Source: Flavobacterium sp. GT3R68
Lineage (GTDB): Bacteria > Bacteroidota > Bacteroidia > Flavobacteriales > Flavobacteriaceae
NCBI RefSeq assembly: GCF_007109225.1
Contig: NZ_VJZK01000007.1
Location: forward strand, 79,250 to 143,249
Length of the DNA: 64,000 nucleotides
Direction of reading: 5' to 3'
Position numbers and translations under genes: made by a program. The notes under the pieces were generated by a model, which was not told where the DNA came from, made no database searches, and saw only the letters and a program-made list of their open reading frames with translations. The stretch's first letter is position 1. Each line of letters starts with the position of its first letter. This document shows, in pieces, positions 1 through 9,090 of the stretch.

Positions 1-96
1 AATATTGTCATCCCATTTTCCGTCTGTGTTTTTTGAGCAGGATACCAATGTGATGTAGCAAAAAGTAAAGATTTAAAGAGAGAAGTTTAATTTCAT
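1..96 (-). pseudogene. N-terminal part of a lipoprotein gene with an in-frame stop, running off the window
   Basis: Read on the minus strand from the ATG at 94-96, the frame gives MKLNFSL, then TAA (73-75), then a hydrophobic stretch IFTFCYITLVSC followed by SKNTDGKWDD and the window edge. Ignoring the stop, this is a textbook lipoprotein signal peptide with an LVSC lipobox. Codon 8 has therefore become a stop, or the base call is wrong. It lies downstream of the TonB-C-like gene on the same strand, with a gap of 57 bases. The rest of the gene is outside the window, so function is unknown. Confidence 0.45.
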
Positions 97-153
97 GAAA
101 TTAATTTGATCATTTACTAATAAGAATATAGCGTCCGCGTCCCATTGCGGTGC

Positions 154-546
154 TTAATTACCAATCATTAGTGGAAGGGGATAGAGGACTCTAACGATCT
201 GTCCGTTCTTTTTTCCCGGGTTCCACTTTGGCAGGCTTTTTAATATACGAAGCAACTCTTTAATTTTAACAGGATCAAGACCCCGCACAATTTTTATATC
301 GGTGAGCGAACCGTCTTTTTCTATCACAAACATGGAAAATACTTTTTCTTTTACATGTGATTCAAATCCTGCTTTGAGGTAACTTTCATCTATAAGAGAC
401 TTTAATTTATCCAATCCTCCGGGGAATTCTGGTTTAACATCAATCCCAGCTATTGCATAAATATTAGTATCCTCTTTTTGTTCAGCGCTTTGAGAAAAGT
501 GTGCAATCGAATACATTAGCACTAACAACACCATTATTTTTTTCAT
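154..546 (-). CDS. Small secreted protein with a TonB C-terminal-like domain
   Basis: 130 residues. An N-terminal signal peptide (MKKIMVLLVLMYSIAHFSQS) is followed by a domain with the typical TonB-C pattern: PEFPGGLDKL near residue 40, a strand pair FSMFVIEKDGSLTDIKIVRG around 70-88, and SLPKWNPGKKNGQIVRV near 105-120. The PEFPGG...W.PGKKNG...V signature is common in Bacteroidota proteins related to the energy-transducing partner of TonB-dependent receptors. The protein lacks the membrane anchor and proline-rich linker of a true TonB, so it is probably a periplasmic relative rather than the energy transducer. No receptor gene lies next to it. Confidence 0.7.
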   Translation of the reverse strand: MKKIMVLLVLMYSIAHFSQSAEQKEDTNIYAIAGIDVKPEFPGGLDKLKSLIDESYLKAGFESHVKEKVFSMFVIEKDGSLTDIKIVRGLDPVKIKELLRILKSLPKWNPGKKNGQIVRVLYPLPLMIGN

Positions 547-593
547 AGTACATTTATTTACATTATTGGGTATTGTGCAATGGTCCGCTGTTT

Positions 594-1763
594 TTATTTG
601 GATTCTTTTATTTTAGTTGATGATTTGGTAATTGGTAAAGTAAAATAAAAAGAAGAACCTTCACCTTCAACGCTTTCTACCCATATTTCCCCTTCATTTT
701 TTTCTAAAAAACCTTTGACCAATAATAATCCTATTCCGGCTCCCTTATTTTCTTTCCTGGCTTCGGATAATGTTTTTAGTTGTGGAGTAAACAGTTTTTC
801 CTGTATTTCTTTAGACATTCCGATTCCCGTGTCCTTTACCTGAATGATAAGTCTGTCGTCTTTTTCTTTGGCCGAGATGGTTATTTTTCCACCTTTGTGT
901 GAATGTTTTATAGCATTAGACACTATGTTTTGAATGATGGAAAGTACCATTTTACTGTCTGCAAACACCGACACCTTTTCTTTAATTTCATGGTGAAGAT
1001 TAATTGTATTTATGGCGGCGGTATCTTTTAAGGTATCAAAAACTTTTTCCACATGTTCTACCAATTCGATTTTTGTGGGGGAAAATACATCCGAGGCGTA
1101 TTTTATTCTTGCCCACTCTAATAAATAGTCTAACATTTCCAGCTCATCCGTAGAAGCTTTATAAAGAAGTTCAAGCATTTGTTTAACCGAACTTGCCTTC
1201 ATATCCTCAAAATTTGTTTTCAAATATTTAGCGGTTGAGATAATACCTGCAAGAGGGCTTCTTAAATCATGTGAAAGTATTGCCAGAACGCTCTCCTTAT
1301 GAGTGTTCAGGTCTTCCAATTCTTTCGTATATTTTTTTACCGCGTCTTCCGACTCTTTTATTTCGGTTAGATCACGAAGTATTTTGACATAGCCGAGCAT
1401 CTCTCCATCTATTCCTGTGAGAGGAAAAACCAACCCATAAGCGTAAAACCTTTTTTTGTCTTTTGTAATATGCCATCGGTTATCTGTGGATCTGCCATCT
1501 TTTAAAGCCGTATCAATTTCCTTTTTCGGAATTCCATTTTTTAAATCCTCGTCTGTAAAGATGATGTCAAAACTCTGTCCGATAACTTCGTCTGTTTCGT
1601 AACCAAATATGTTTGTCGAACCGGAACTCCAGCTATTGATTTTGAATTCCGTATCTAACGTAAGAATTGAATAATCCTGCAGACTGTCAATTATCTGACT
1701 ATAAAAATCGGCAGTTGGTATGTATTTATTTTGAAGGATTTTAGGGAGATCTTTATGGGCCAT
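594..1763 (-). CDS. PAS-domain sensor histidine kinase (copy 1 of a tandem pair)
   Basis: 389 residues, cytosolic, no membrane segments. Residues about 20-140 form a PAS/PAC domain (SWSSGSTNIFGYETDEVIG; ILRDLTEIKESED). A short coiled coil leads to a HisKA domain with the phospho-acceptor H165 in LSHDLRSP. The HATPase_c domain has an N box (NIVSNAIKHS), a G1 box (DTGIGMS) and a G2 box (GAGIGLLLVKGFLEKN). No receiver domain or adjacent response regulator is present, so the partner is elsewhere. It is closely similar along its whole length to the next gene (1905-3074), showing a recent tandem duplication. The signal sensed is unknown. Confidence 0.9.
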   Translation of the reverse strand: MAHKDLPKILQNKYIPTADFYSQIIDSLQDYSILTLDTEFKINSWSSGSTNIFGYETDEVIGQSFDIIFTDEDLKNGIPKKEIDTALKDGRSTDNRWHITKDKKRFYAYGLVFPLTGIDGEMLGYVKILRDLTEIKESEDAVKKYTKELEDLNTHKESVLAILSHDLRSPLAGIISTAKYLKTNFEDMKASSVKQMLELLYKASTDELEMLDYLLEWARIKYASDVFSPTKIELVEHVEKVFDTLKDTAAINTINLHHEIKEKVSVFADSKMVLSIIQNIVSNAIKHSHKGGKITISAKEKDDRLIIQVKDTGIGMSKEIQEKLFTPQLKTLSEARKENKGAGIGLLLVKGFLEKNEGEIWVESVEGEGSSFYFTLPITKSSTKIKESK

Positions 1764-1904
1764 GTGGTAATTTTTAATTGTTTTGACTTGTAATTGAAAG
1801 TCAAAGATACAATAAACTTTAAATTGGCTGGTGAGGACTGATTCACTTTAATTCTGCAGACTCTGGTCAATTCCTAATTAAGAAACGTAACCGGATTAAA
1901 ATGC

Positions 1905-3074
1905 TTAATTGGATTCTTTTATTTCATTTAATGGTTTGCTGATTGGTAAAGTAAAATAAAAAGAAGAACCTTGACCTACCACACTTTCTACCCATATTTC
2001 CCCATCATTTTTCTCTAAAAAACCTTTGACTAACAATAATCCTATTCCGGCTCCTTTATTTTCTTCCCTGGCTTCTGTCAGCGTTTTCAGTTGTGGGGTA
2101 AAAAGTTTTTCTTGTATTTCTTTGGACATTCCCATTCCTGTATCCTTTATTTGAATTGTAAGTTTGTTGTCCTGTTTTTTTGCAGAAACGGTTATTTCGC
2201 CTCCTTTTTGAGTATGTTTAATGGCATTGGAAACTATATTTTGAATAATAGAAAGTACCATTTTACTGTCTGCAAACACCGATACATTTTCTTCAATTTC
2301 ATGGTGAAGATTAATAGTGTTTATAGCGGCGGTATCTTTTAAGGTATCAAAAACCTTTTCCACATGTTCCATCAATTCGATTTTTGAGGGAGAAAACACA
2401 TCCGATGCGTATTTTATTCGGGCCCATTCCACCAGATAATCCAGCATGTTCAGCTCTTTTTTTGAGGATTCGTGAAGAAGATTCAGCATCTCTTGCCTGT
2501 CATTATCCTCCATATCTCTAAAATTCAATTTCAAAAATTCAGCGGTTCCGATAATGCCTGCAAGAGGGCTTCTTAAATCATGGGAAAGTATCGCAAGAAC
2601 ACTCTCTTTATGAGTGTTGAGTTCTTCCAGTTCTTTCATATATATTTTTGCCGCGTCTTCCGCTCTTTTTATTTCGGTTAAATCACGAAGTATTTTGACG
2701 TAACCCAACATCTCTCCATCGATTCCAATGAGTGGAAAAACCAGCCCATTAGCATAAAATAATTTTTTGTCTTTAGTAACATGCCATCGGTTATCTGTGG
2801 ATCTGCCTTCTTTTAAAGCGATATCAATTTCCTTTTTGGGAATTTCATTTTTTAAATCTTCGTCTGTAAAGATGATGTCAAAATTTTTTCCGATGACTTC
2901 TTCGGTTTCGTAACCAAATATGTTTGTCGAACCCGAACTCCAGCTGTTGATTTTGAGTTCCGTATCTAACGTAAAGATGGAATAATCCTGCAAACTGTCA
3001 ATAATCTGACTAAAAAATTCAGAAGTTGGTATGTATTTACTGTGTAAAATTTTCGGAAGATCTTTATAGTCCAT
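1905..3074 (-). CDS. PAS-domain sensor histidine kinase (copy 2 of a tandem pair)
   Basis: 389 residues from the ATG at 3072-3074. This start is chosen because MDYKDLPKIL aligns with MAHKDLPKIL at the start of the other copy; the longer frame begins with a TTG at 3146 that overlaps the stop of the upstream gene. Domain order is PAS/PAC, HisKA (LSHDLRSPLAGIIG) and HATPase_c (NIVSNAIKHT, DTGMGMS, GAGIGLLLVKGF). The two copies differ most in the dimerisation helices after the histidine (LKLNFRDMEDNDRQEML versus LKTNFEDMKASSVKQML), which could separate their partners. Both read toward lower coordinates, with a 141-base gap between them. Confidence 0.9.
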   Translation of the reverse strand: MDYKDLPKILHSKYIPTSEFFSQIIDSLQDYSIFTLDTELKINSWSSGSTNIFGYETEEVIGKNFDIIFTDEDLKNEIPKKEIDIALKEGRSTDNRWHVTKDKKLFYANGLVFPLIGIDGEMLGYVKILRDLTEIKRAEDAAKIYMKELEELNTHKESVLAILSHDLRSPLAGIIGTAEFLKLNFRDMEDNDRQEMLNLLHESSKKELNMLDYLVEWARIKYASDVFSPSKIELMEHVEKVFDTLKDTAAINTINLHHEIEENVSVFADSKMVLSIIQNIVSNAIKHTQKGGEITVSAKKQDNKLTIQIKDTGMGMSKEIQEKLFTPQLKTLTEAREENKGAGIGLLLVKGFLEKNDGEIWVESVVGQGSSFYFTLPISKPLNEIKESN

Positions 3075-3142
3075 GTGTGCACTTTTTAAGTATATTGGCT
3101 TGTCATGATAATCAAATATACAAAAAACTTGAATTGGTTGTT

Positions 3143-3760
3143 TCAATTACAATTTGATTTTTTATATGCTTTTTCAAAACATTCTTTTCCTTCTTTTACA
3201 GAAAAATAGAGTAAGCCGAAAGCACCTAATGCATCCGTATACCCAAAACCAGTAAAATAATAAATGGCGCTGGAGACCAATAAAACAAGGCTCATATAGA
3301 TGCAGACAATCGTGCATTTCGCATCGGCTATAATGGGTTCTGACTGTAATGTCCTGCCAATTCTTAACTGGTTATAGGAAACAAATACCATAACTAAAAT
3401 GGATACTACAGAAACCAGAACACCGAATGGCGTAAATTCAGGTTTATGTTTTTGATATATAGTGAGGATTCCTCCAAGGAGCAAACTGAAACTTAAAAGG
3501 TAAAATCCCCAACCTGTTATTTTTAAAGCGCTTATTTCAAAATTTGACTTGTCACTATTGGGATTTCTTTGGATTCTCTTTATCATATAAACCACGCCAA
3601 GATTGGAAGCGACCTCAATGACGCTATCAGCTCCAAAACCGATGAGGGTCAGGCTTTCGTTTTGATACCCTATGATTATTGAAATAATTCCTTCAATGAT
3701 GTTGTACACCACGACAAACTGTGCTATCTGGAGTGCTTTACTATATAATTTAGTTTCCAT
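3143..3760 (-). CDS. Cation-diffusion-facilitator-like membrane protein
   Basis: 205 residues with about five to six membrane segments. The pattern QNESLTLIGFGADSVIEVASNLGVVYMIKR resembles the second helix of cation efflux (CDF) transporters, where the acidic residues bind metal. QSEPIIADAKCTIVCIYMS resembles the paired helix that follows. The usual cytosolic C-terminal domain is missing, as in short CDF relatives. The stop overlaps the long TTG frame of the kinase below it, and its start overlaps the saccharopine-dehydrogenase-like gene by 11 bases, suggesting translational coupling with that gene. The substrate cannot be told from sequence. Confidence 0.7.
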   Translation of the reverse strand: METKLYSKALQIAQFVVVYNIIEGIISIIIGYQNESLTLIGFGADSVIEVASNLGVVYMIKRIQRNPNSDKSNFEISALKITGWGFYLLSFSLLLGGILTIYQKHKPEFTPFGVLVSVVSILVMVFVSYNQLRIGRTLQSEPIIADAKCTIVCIYMSLVLLVSSAIYYFTGFGYTDALGAFGLLYFSVKEGKECFEKAYKKSNCN

Positions 3761-4889
3761 ACACTTTAGTCACATAATTTCCCCTCAGGAACGCGATGGG
3801 GTCGATCTGGCTTTGGAGAATCACGCCCTTCAACTGGTTTTCTAGAAGGAGTTGAGCCGCCTGAACCAACGGTGCTGCGGTAGTGGTTTGTATCGCCCGC
3901 AATTCGTGTCTGCCTACTTTTTGGGGAACAATGCGTTTGGCTGTTTCGCGTCGGCGTAAGAATCCGTCCGCGTCTTTACCTTCAACGGCGGCATACAAAA
4001 CAATCTGGTCGTCCTCAATATGGGGAATTACTGCTTCCATCTTTTGCTGTAGTATTTCAATGGCCTGTCCCGAAGTTCTGAAACCTACCAGCTGTTCCTG
4101 TACCCATGCATAATGTCCGGGATGGCGTAGGGTCTTATAGTCGAGCGAGCGCACTTTTCCCGCAAGGACATCCGGCAAATCCGCGGCACCACCTGAGGTA
4201 AGATCCTCTTCGTAAGCTATTCCACCAATGATAATAATAGACCGTTCGGAAAGTGAGGGCAGGGTTGTCTTGGTAAAATCCCGCAGTACAATGGCATCCT
4301 TCAGGTACTCAGTAGCGACGCCCACGGGACTCCAGGTGAAGCCATAATAATGGGGTGCAACGGCATGTCTGGTGAGGGCGCCGACTTTGAACTCCAATTT
4401 GTCAACTTTGTCAACTTTATAGTCAGAACAAAATTGTTGAAATAATCCGTTGGCGAGCAAATCGATATATCCCGGAGCGAGGCCTGTCTGGAGTATAAAA
4501 CCAGTTTGGGCATCTTTGGCGAGAGTGGTAATTTCGTTGGTTTCGGCGACGTATTCGGTCAGGTTGGCGTAGTGCAGTTGGTAGTCTTTGGCGAGTTGTG
4601 CCATTCGGGGAGCCTGGCTTCCGGGGAGACAGTCGAGGATGATATCGCCCTGTTGCAGGATGGTTTTCATTTCGTCAGTCAGGCCGCTTTCAGGAAGATG
4701 AAAGGGAGTAACCCGGCCCGGTTTGGTGGTGCCCTCTTCAATCCATTGCGCCACTTTTTGGGCGTTGGAGAGCGTCCGGTTTCCGATGAAAAGGGTAGGA
4801 GTGACCTCGCTCCATTCCATCAGGATCAAACCCGCGGCTTCGGCAATACCTCCCGCTCCGGCGATTATGATATTGAAATGTTTTTTCAT
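3750..4889 (-). CDS. Saccharopine dehydrogenase family protein
   Basis: 379 residues. The N-terminus is a Rossmann fold: FNIIIAGAGGIAEAAGLIL carries the GxGGxA dinucleotide-binding loop, and TLFIGNRTLSNAQKVAQWI fits the second strand. QQGDIILDCLPGSQAPRMAQLAKDYQLHYANLTEY matches the saccharopine dehydrogenase pattern. The family contains lysine-pathway and carboxynorspermidine-type enzymes, and the exact reaction is not evident. It is the first gene of a pair with the CDF-like gene. Base composition is richer in G+C than in the neighbouring genes. The ATG at 4887-4889 directly precedes the Rossmann motif, so the start is well supported. Confidence 0.8.
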   Translation of the reverse strand: MKKHFNIIIAGAGGIAEAAGLILMEWSEVTPTLFIGNRTLSNAQKVAQWIEEGTTKPGRVTPFHLPESGLTDEMKTILQQGDIILDCLPGSQAPRMAQLAKDYQLHYANLTEYVAETNEITTLAKDAQTGFILQTGLAPGYIDLLANGLFQQFCSDYKVDKVDKLEFKVGALTRHAVAPHYYGFTWSPVGVATEYLKDAIVLRDFTKTTLPSLSERSIIIIGGIAYEEDLTSGGAADLPDVLAGKVRSLDYKTLRHPGHYAWVQEQLVGFRTSGQAIEILQQKMEAVIPHIEDDQIVLYAAVEGKDADGFLRRRETAKRIVPQKVGRHELRAIQTTTAAPLVQAAQLLLENQLKGVILQSQIDPIAFLRGNYVTKVYGN

Positions 4890-5043
4890 CGGTGTTTGTT
4901 TTATGTAAAATTACAGCATTATGCTGAATAATATTCTGCGTAAGTGTCAGTAAATGAGTTAATTATTGGTTAAGATTTTAAACGTTAGCGAATATCTATT
5001 TAACTTTAGGAGTTACAATTTCCACCTTTAAAAACCATAAGTT

Positions 5044-5544
5044 ATGAGTACTAAAAATCTGTATAGCGAAGAAGCAAAAGAAAAAATCAAGGAGTTAGCC
5101 GTTGGTATTGATTTTGCGATCATGGTCACCAAACTCGGCAATAAGCCGTCGCATATGGTGCCGATGAGTACTAAAAAAGTAGACGATAATGGTGATATCT
5201 GGTTTTTGAGCGGAAAGGACAGCCATCACAATAGTAACCTTGCAATTGATAATGACATGCACCTGCTGTATGCAGATAAAAGTGCGATGCGGTTCTTAAA
5301 TGTGTACGGAAAAGGTTTTATCAGTACGGATATAAATATGATAAAAGAGCTTTATCAAAGTTCCGATGATGCCTGGTTTGAAGGAGTAAATGATCCCAAT
5401 CTTACCGCGATACGGGTTCAGCCACTGCATGCTTTTTATTGGGATCCCAAAGATAATAAATTGGTTACTTTATTGAAAATGGGAGTTGCGGCGGTTACCG
5501 GAAAGGAACCGGATTTAATGAATGAAGGGGAACTGAGGGTTTAG
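5044..5544 (+). CDS. Pyridoxamine 5'-phosphate oxidase family protein (general stress protein 26-like)
   Basis: 166 residues, cytosolic. The split-barrel flavin-binding fold is suggested by FAIMVTKLGNKPSHMVPMSTKK, DIWFLSGKDSHHNSNL and HLLYADKSAMRFLNVYGKG, the order seen in stress-related PPOX proteins (GS26-like). The family binds FMN or F420, but this subgroup often lacks a known substrate. It is a single gene preceded by an AT-rich gap and followed immediately by a dispersed repeat cluster that starts at the stop codon. Confidence 0.82.
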   Translation: MSTKNLYSEEAKEKIKELAVGIDFAIMVTKLGNKPSHMVPMSTKKVDDNGDIWFLSGKDSHHNSNLAIDNDMHLLYADKSAMRFLNVYGKGFISTDINMIKELYQSSDDAWFEGVNDPNLTAIRVQPLHAFYWDPKDNKLVTLLKMGVAAVTGKEPDLMNEGELRV

Positions 5545-5705
5545 TGTCATTGTGAGCGCAGTGCAACGGAGCCAGTACCTCGGATGTCATTGCGAGCGGA
5601 GTGTAACGCAGCGCGGCAATCCCGTTCCTCGTCGCAATCGTGGCGTGCACAGCCAATACCTCGGATGTCATTGCGAGCGGAGTGTAACGAAGCGTGGCAA
5701 TCTCA
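5545..5705. repeat. Cluster of dispersed CATTGCGAG-type repeats (three heads)
   Basis: Three copies of a unit beginning TGTCATTGYGAGCG and, when complete, ending GCGGCAATC lie at about 5545, 5585 and 5666. The two complete copies carry the core AGTGTAACGNAGCG. They are imperfect and separated by CCTCGGA spacers. The unit continues into both flanks but not into genes. Open frames through it (the CHCERS... peptides) are artefacts. The same family recurs up to 13.4 kb. Confidence 0.85.
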
Positions 5706-5776
5706 GTTTATTGTTTTTGAGCAATTTGACTATTTGTTTCATCGTTATTTTTTATCTAACTACAAAACCCATTACC

Positions 5777-6322
5777 ATGCAAGAGCTGTATTCCATAGCG
5801 ATATCCCCATCCCAAGATATCATTTCTGAAGTAAAGGAAATGAAAGAAAAACTGAACAGTGAGGTAGGCTGGTTCAACAGCATACACTCGTGGGCGCACA
5901 TCTCCATCAATCAATTCCTGGCTTCTGAAGCGGAACTGGAAACTGTCAAAACGGAATTGATGGCTATCTGTGATCCTTTGCAACCATTTGAAGTGACGTT
6001 TAATGACTTTGGCACGTATCCCAAAAACGGCGCATTTTTTATAGCTCCCGATGCGGCTTCAACAGCCAGTCTTAAAATACTTATGAACCAAATTCATGAT
6101 TCACTGCAGGTGGATACCGAGTTTAAAAACAATGAGCCGCATATTTCGATTGCCAGACGCCTGACTCCCGAAAAGCTTGAAAGTGCCAAACGTCTGTTTC
6201 CTACCGTTAACCTGCACTATTGGTGTGACAGTGTGGTGATTAGAAAGTTCAGTAGTGAGAAGAAACAGTTTGATATTGTTGTGGAGTTTAAGTTTAAAGA
6301 GAGAGTAGGGTTAACAATTTAG
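5777..6322 (+). CDS. 2'-5' RNA ligase / 2H phosphoesterase family protein
   Basis: 181 residues from the ATG at 5777. The longer frame upstream only reads through repeats and is rejected. Two HxS motifs, the hallmark of the 2H superfamily, are visible: AHISINQF near residue 38 and PHISIARR near residue 138. FGTYPKNGAFFIAP lies between them, as in bacterial ligase/CPDase homologues. Members hydrolyse or form 2',5'- or cyclic phosphodiester bonds in RNA or nucleotides; the substrate here is unknown. The gene is flanked on both sides by CATTGCGAG repeat clusters and stands alone. Confidence 0.83.
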   Translation: MQELYSIAISPSQDIISEVKEMKEKLNSEVGWFNSIHSWAHISINQFLASEAELETVKTELMAICDPLQPFEVTFNDFGTYPKNGAFFIAPDAASTASLKILMNQIHDSLQVDTEFKNNEPHISIARRLTPEKLESAKRLFPTVNLHYWCDSVVIRKFSSEKKQFDIVVEFKFKERVGLTI

Positions 6323-6324
6323 AA

Positions 6325-6633
6325 TGTCATAGTGAGCGTCGTGCAACGGAGTTGGCAATCTGACTGGGTCGTTATTCCTACTCGCAATGCCTACCACGAC
6401 TGTCATTGCGAGCGCAGTGTAGGAGTGTGAGATTGCTTCGTCGTTCCTCCTCGCAATGACGTTACCTATCACGACTGTCATTGCGAGCGCAGTGTAGGAG
6501 TGTGAGATTGCTTCGTCGTTCCTCCTCGCATCGTTCCGCTTTTTCACAATGACTGGCTTCCTCGTTCCTTCTCGAAATGACGTGTATACTTTGAATGTCA
6601 TTGCGAGCGCAGTGCAACGGAGCGCGGCAATCT
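6325..6633. repeat. Cluster of dispersed CATTGCGAG-type repeats (four heads)
   Basis: Heads start at about 6325, 6399, 6475 and 6596. Two are near-identical 76-base tandem units (6399-6474 and from 6475) that combine the forward head with a tail GCTTCGTCGTTCCTCCTCGC; the tail is the reverse complement of the form seen at 13363. Head and tail can pair into a hairpin through GTCATTGCGAG and CTCGCAATGAC. The cluster fills the gap between the 2H gene and the lipoprotein gene; only about 110 AT-rich bases remain for a promoter. Confidence 0.85.
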
Positions 6634-6743
6634 TACTATTTCATGCTTTTGTAGTAGATATTTTCTTACAATTAATATTTTTTTTTAATTTTATAGAATT
6701 CTCTTACAAATCGTAGTAGGGGATTAACCTAAACAACCAACTT

Positions 6744-8777
6744 ATGAGAAAAATTACCAATTACACAATGCTTTGGTCATGCAGTTGTCTATTACTGTTC
6801 TTTACTAATTGTAGCGTCAACAAAAATATTGATGTTAAAATTGAGGAGAAAATCAATGAAAAAATCAACAGTCAACTCAGTGATGATACTCTTGCCAGTA
6901 AGACAACCAGTGAGACCACCAGTGAGACAACCAGTGACAAAGCCGGTAAAAAAATAGACACGAACCTTGATGAAAACCAGGAAAAAAATATTAAATCTGC
7001 AGCAGATGATTCAATTATCAATAAAATAATTACAGTAGCAAAGGAAAAGATTGATAAGGCTATCGATGAAAAGAGGGATAATTCAAATGAAAACAGAAAT
7101 GTTAACATAGCAAACACCAATACTTATGTTGTAGAATATGATTTTACAAAAGGATCTTATACAAGAAATAATTTATCCCCAAAAGTAGATGCGCCTGTTG
7201 TTTATAGAATAAAAAACATTAATCGACTGGCTTATAACGTTGTCATCAAAGGTGTGGACTCAGTACTTGCTGATTCATCCTGGAAAGAAGATGATATAAC
7301 AAAATTAAAAAAAGACATGGAAGTTTCTGAGCAACAAAAAGTAGAAAGTTCTGTCTTTCCATCTTCAGTTACAAGTCAACAACCTGTTTCAGTTTTGGAA
7401 GAGGATTTATCCAAATACATTACTGATGGATTCAAGAAAAAATTTAAGGAACTTGTTAATTTAAATCAACAATTGTTGCAGGACACGCGCACTGTAACAG
7501 AGCTAGAACACATAAAAGAAACGCTTAATCAAGAGTTAAAAAAGGTAGAAGTTAATCAAGATTCTTCTCTCACTGCTAGTAAAGTAGAAGTTAATCAAGA
7601 TTCTGCTCTTAAAACCAAGATTAAAGAAAATAATGATATGATTAAAAGTAAACAAGAACTTATCAGAGATACAACTTTAAAAATTGACACCGCTTCTAAT
7701 GATATTCCCGATTACGATCATTATATCAAAAAATATACTGAAGATGGGATACTCTATAACAAAAATTTTTCAACTTTAAAAAATAAATATTTTGAAATTA
7801 TTAAAATTGAGAATCTTTATTCTGATTTGCGGACATTCTGTAAAGATCCTTTGTTAACACCAACTGACTTTAATATTAAATGCGATGAAAAACAAGTAAA
7901 CTCGTTGAACAATGAATTTAAAAAAATAACGGATGCCTATGATGATTTCAAAAAGGAATATAGTTCTCTATCCTCTCACTTTGACGCTTTAAAGGAAAGC
8001 TATATGGAATTGGCAATCTTTTTTGACTTCGGCGGTCGGCGAAAGTTGTTTGATGACTTTGAATCATCTAAAAATGAAGCTAATAAAATGTATGAAGAAC
8101 TAAAAAAAACAAATGTTTTAGAGAGTATAGAAACAATGAAATTAGCTATTAAAACACTAAAAGATCCTCAGTCTTATGTTTTTACATCATCTCCGGTTCA
8201 GCCAATGAATGATGTAGCTATATTTCATGTTTCAATCAAAAAACGAAAAATTGATGAGAATGGTTATCACGATGAGAAAAAGTTTTCTCACCGGGAGTTT
8301 ACCCGAGGAGGAATGCGATTAGACTTTGGAGTAGGTTTGGCAGGAAGCTATTTTGGAGATGCCCCTGTTTATACCATTACAAAAGACTACATACGAAAAG
8401 AGGCTGATTATAGTTACTTCTCTTCTGTCCTTGGTACAGTTACCACCACTTTTAGGAGTTCGTCTTTGACTACCTTTGGCATTACTGCAGGAATTGGTGT
8501 TAATATAGTTGACGGAAAAATTCAGAGTAATAATTTCTATTTCGGCCCAAGCGCTGTTTTAGGGAGATATGAACGGTTTTGTTTTACTGTTGGCGGAAGT
8601 GTTAAAGGAATTGAAGTCCTAAAAAGTGGTTATGGAGTGAATGAACAAATTCCTACCACTGGTCCTAAAGAGATATCGGCTTTTACAGAAACCAGAACGA
8701 GAGTTGGTTATTTTGCCTCAATCACATACAGCTTAACAAAGGGTGTTAAGAGCAATTTGCACTATGTTAAAAAATAA
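6744..8777 (+). CDS. Large lipoprotein with coiled-coil body, unknown function
   Basis: 677 residues. The signal peptide ends in a lipobox (LLLFFTNC, Cys about residue 23), so it should be anchored in a membrane, probably the outer one. Residues about 25-120 are lysine/glutamate-rich with short TSET repeats. Residues about 200-470 are predicted coiled coil with a doubled KVEVNQDS motif. The last 170 residues (from about KKFSHREFTRGGMRLDFGVG) alternate polar and aromatic residues with many glycines, as in beta-barrel or beta-sandwich outer-membrane domains. No family was recognised. It stands alone between repeat clusters and ends in a clear terminator. Confidence 0.75.
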   Translation: MRKITNYTMLWSCSCLLLFFTNCSVNKNIDVKIEEKINEKINSQLSDDTLASKTTSETTSETTSDKAGKKIDTNLDENQEKNIKSAADDSIINKIITVAKEKIDKAIDEKRDNSNENRNVNIANTNTYVVEYDFTKGSYTRNNLSPKVDAPVVYRIKNINRLAYNVVIKGVDSVLADSSWKEDDITKLKKDMEVSEQQKVESSVFPSSVTSQQPVSVLEEDLSKYITDGFKKKFKELVNLNQQLLQDTRTVTELEHIKETLNQELKKVEVNQDSSLTASKVEVNQDSALKTKIKENNDMIKSKQELIRDTTLKIDTASNDIPDYDHYIKKYTEDGILYNKNFSTLKNKYFEIIKIENLYSDLRTFCKDPLLTPTDFNIKCDEKQVNSLNNEFKKITDAYDDFKKEYSSLSSHFDALKESYMELAIFFDFGGRRKLFDDFESSKNEANKMYEELKKTNVLESIETMKLAIKTLKDPQSYVFTSSPVQPMNDVAIFHVSIKKRKIDENGYHDEKKFSHREFTRGGMRLDFGVGLAGSYFGDAPVYTITKDYIRKEADYSYFSSVLGTVTTTFRSSSLTTFGITAGIGVNIVDGKIQSNNFYFGPSAVLGRYERFCFTVGGSVKGIEVLKSGYGVNEQIPTTGPKEISAFTETRTRVGYFASITYSLTKGVKSNLHYVKK

Positions 8778-8821
8778 TGCAAATACCTTATCTAATGATG
8801 CCTCACGATATTCAGCTAGAC

Positions 8822-8852
8822 AATATCCCCAGAAGCGGGGATATTTTTTTTT
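8822..8852 (+). terminator. Rho-independent terminator after the lipoprotein gene
   Basis: Stem AATATCCCC / GGGGATATT with loop AGAAGC, followed by nine T residues, 45 bases after the stop codon. Confidence 0.9.
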
Positions 8853-8872
8853 AACGAAAATCTAAACACAAC

Positions 8873-9018
8873 AGTCATTGTGAGTGAAGTGTAACATAGC
8901 GAGATTGCTTCGGCGTTCCTTCTCGCAATGACTGTGCCTACCACGACTATCATTGCGAGCGGAGTACAACGAAGCGTGGCAATCTGAGATTACTTTGTCG
9001 TTCCTCCTCGTAATGACA
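8873..9018. repeat. Two dispersed CATTGCGAG-type repeats, each with its inverted tail
   Basis: Heads at about 8873 (AGTCATTGTGAGTG) and 8949 (ATCATTGCGAGCGG), each followed by the tail CGTTCCTNCTCGNAATGAC. Each copy can fold on itself. They lie between the terminator and the topoisomerase gene. Confidence 0.85.
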
Positions 9019-9090
9019 GTACGCTGATAAAAATATTTTCAATACCAAATTCTAAATTCCTATTTTGCACCTTCAAATCAACAGAAAAAA

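Noticed and set aside
5552..5776. Long open frame upstream of the 2H phosphoesterase, with repeated CHCERSVT peptides
   Set aside because: It only reads through CATTGCGAG repeats. The conserved protein starts at the ATG at 5777.
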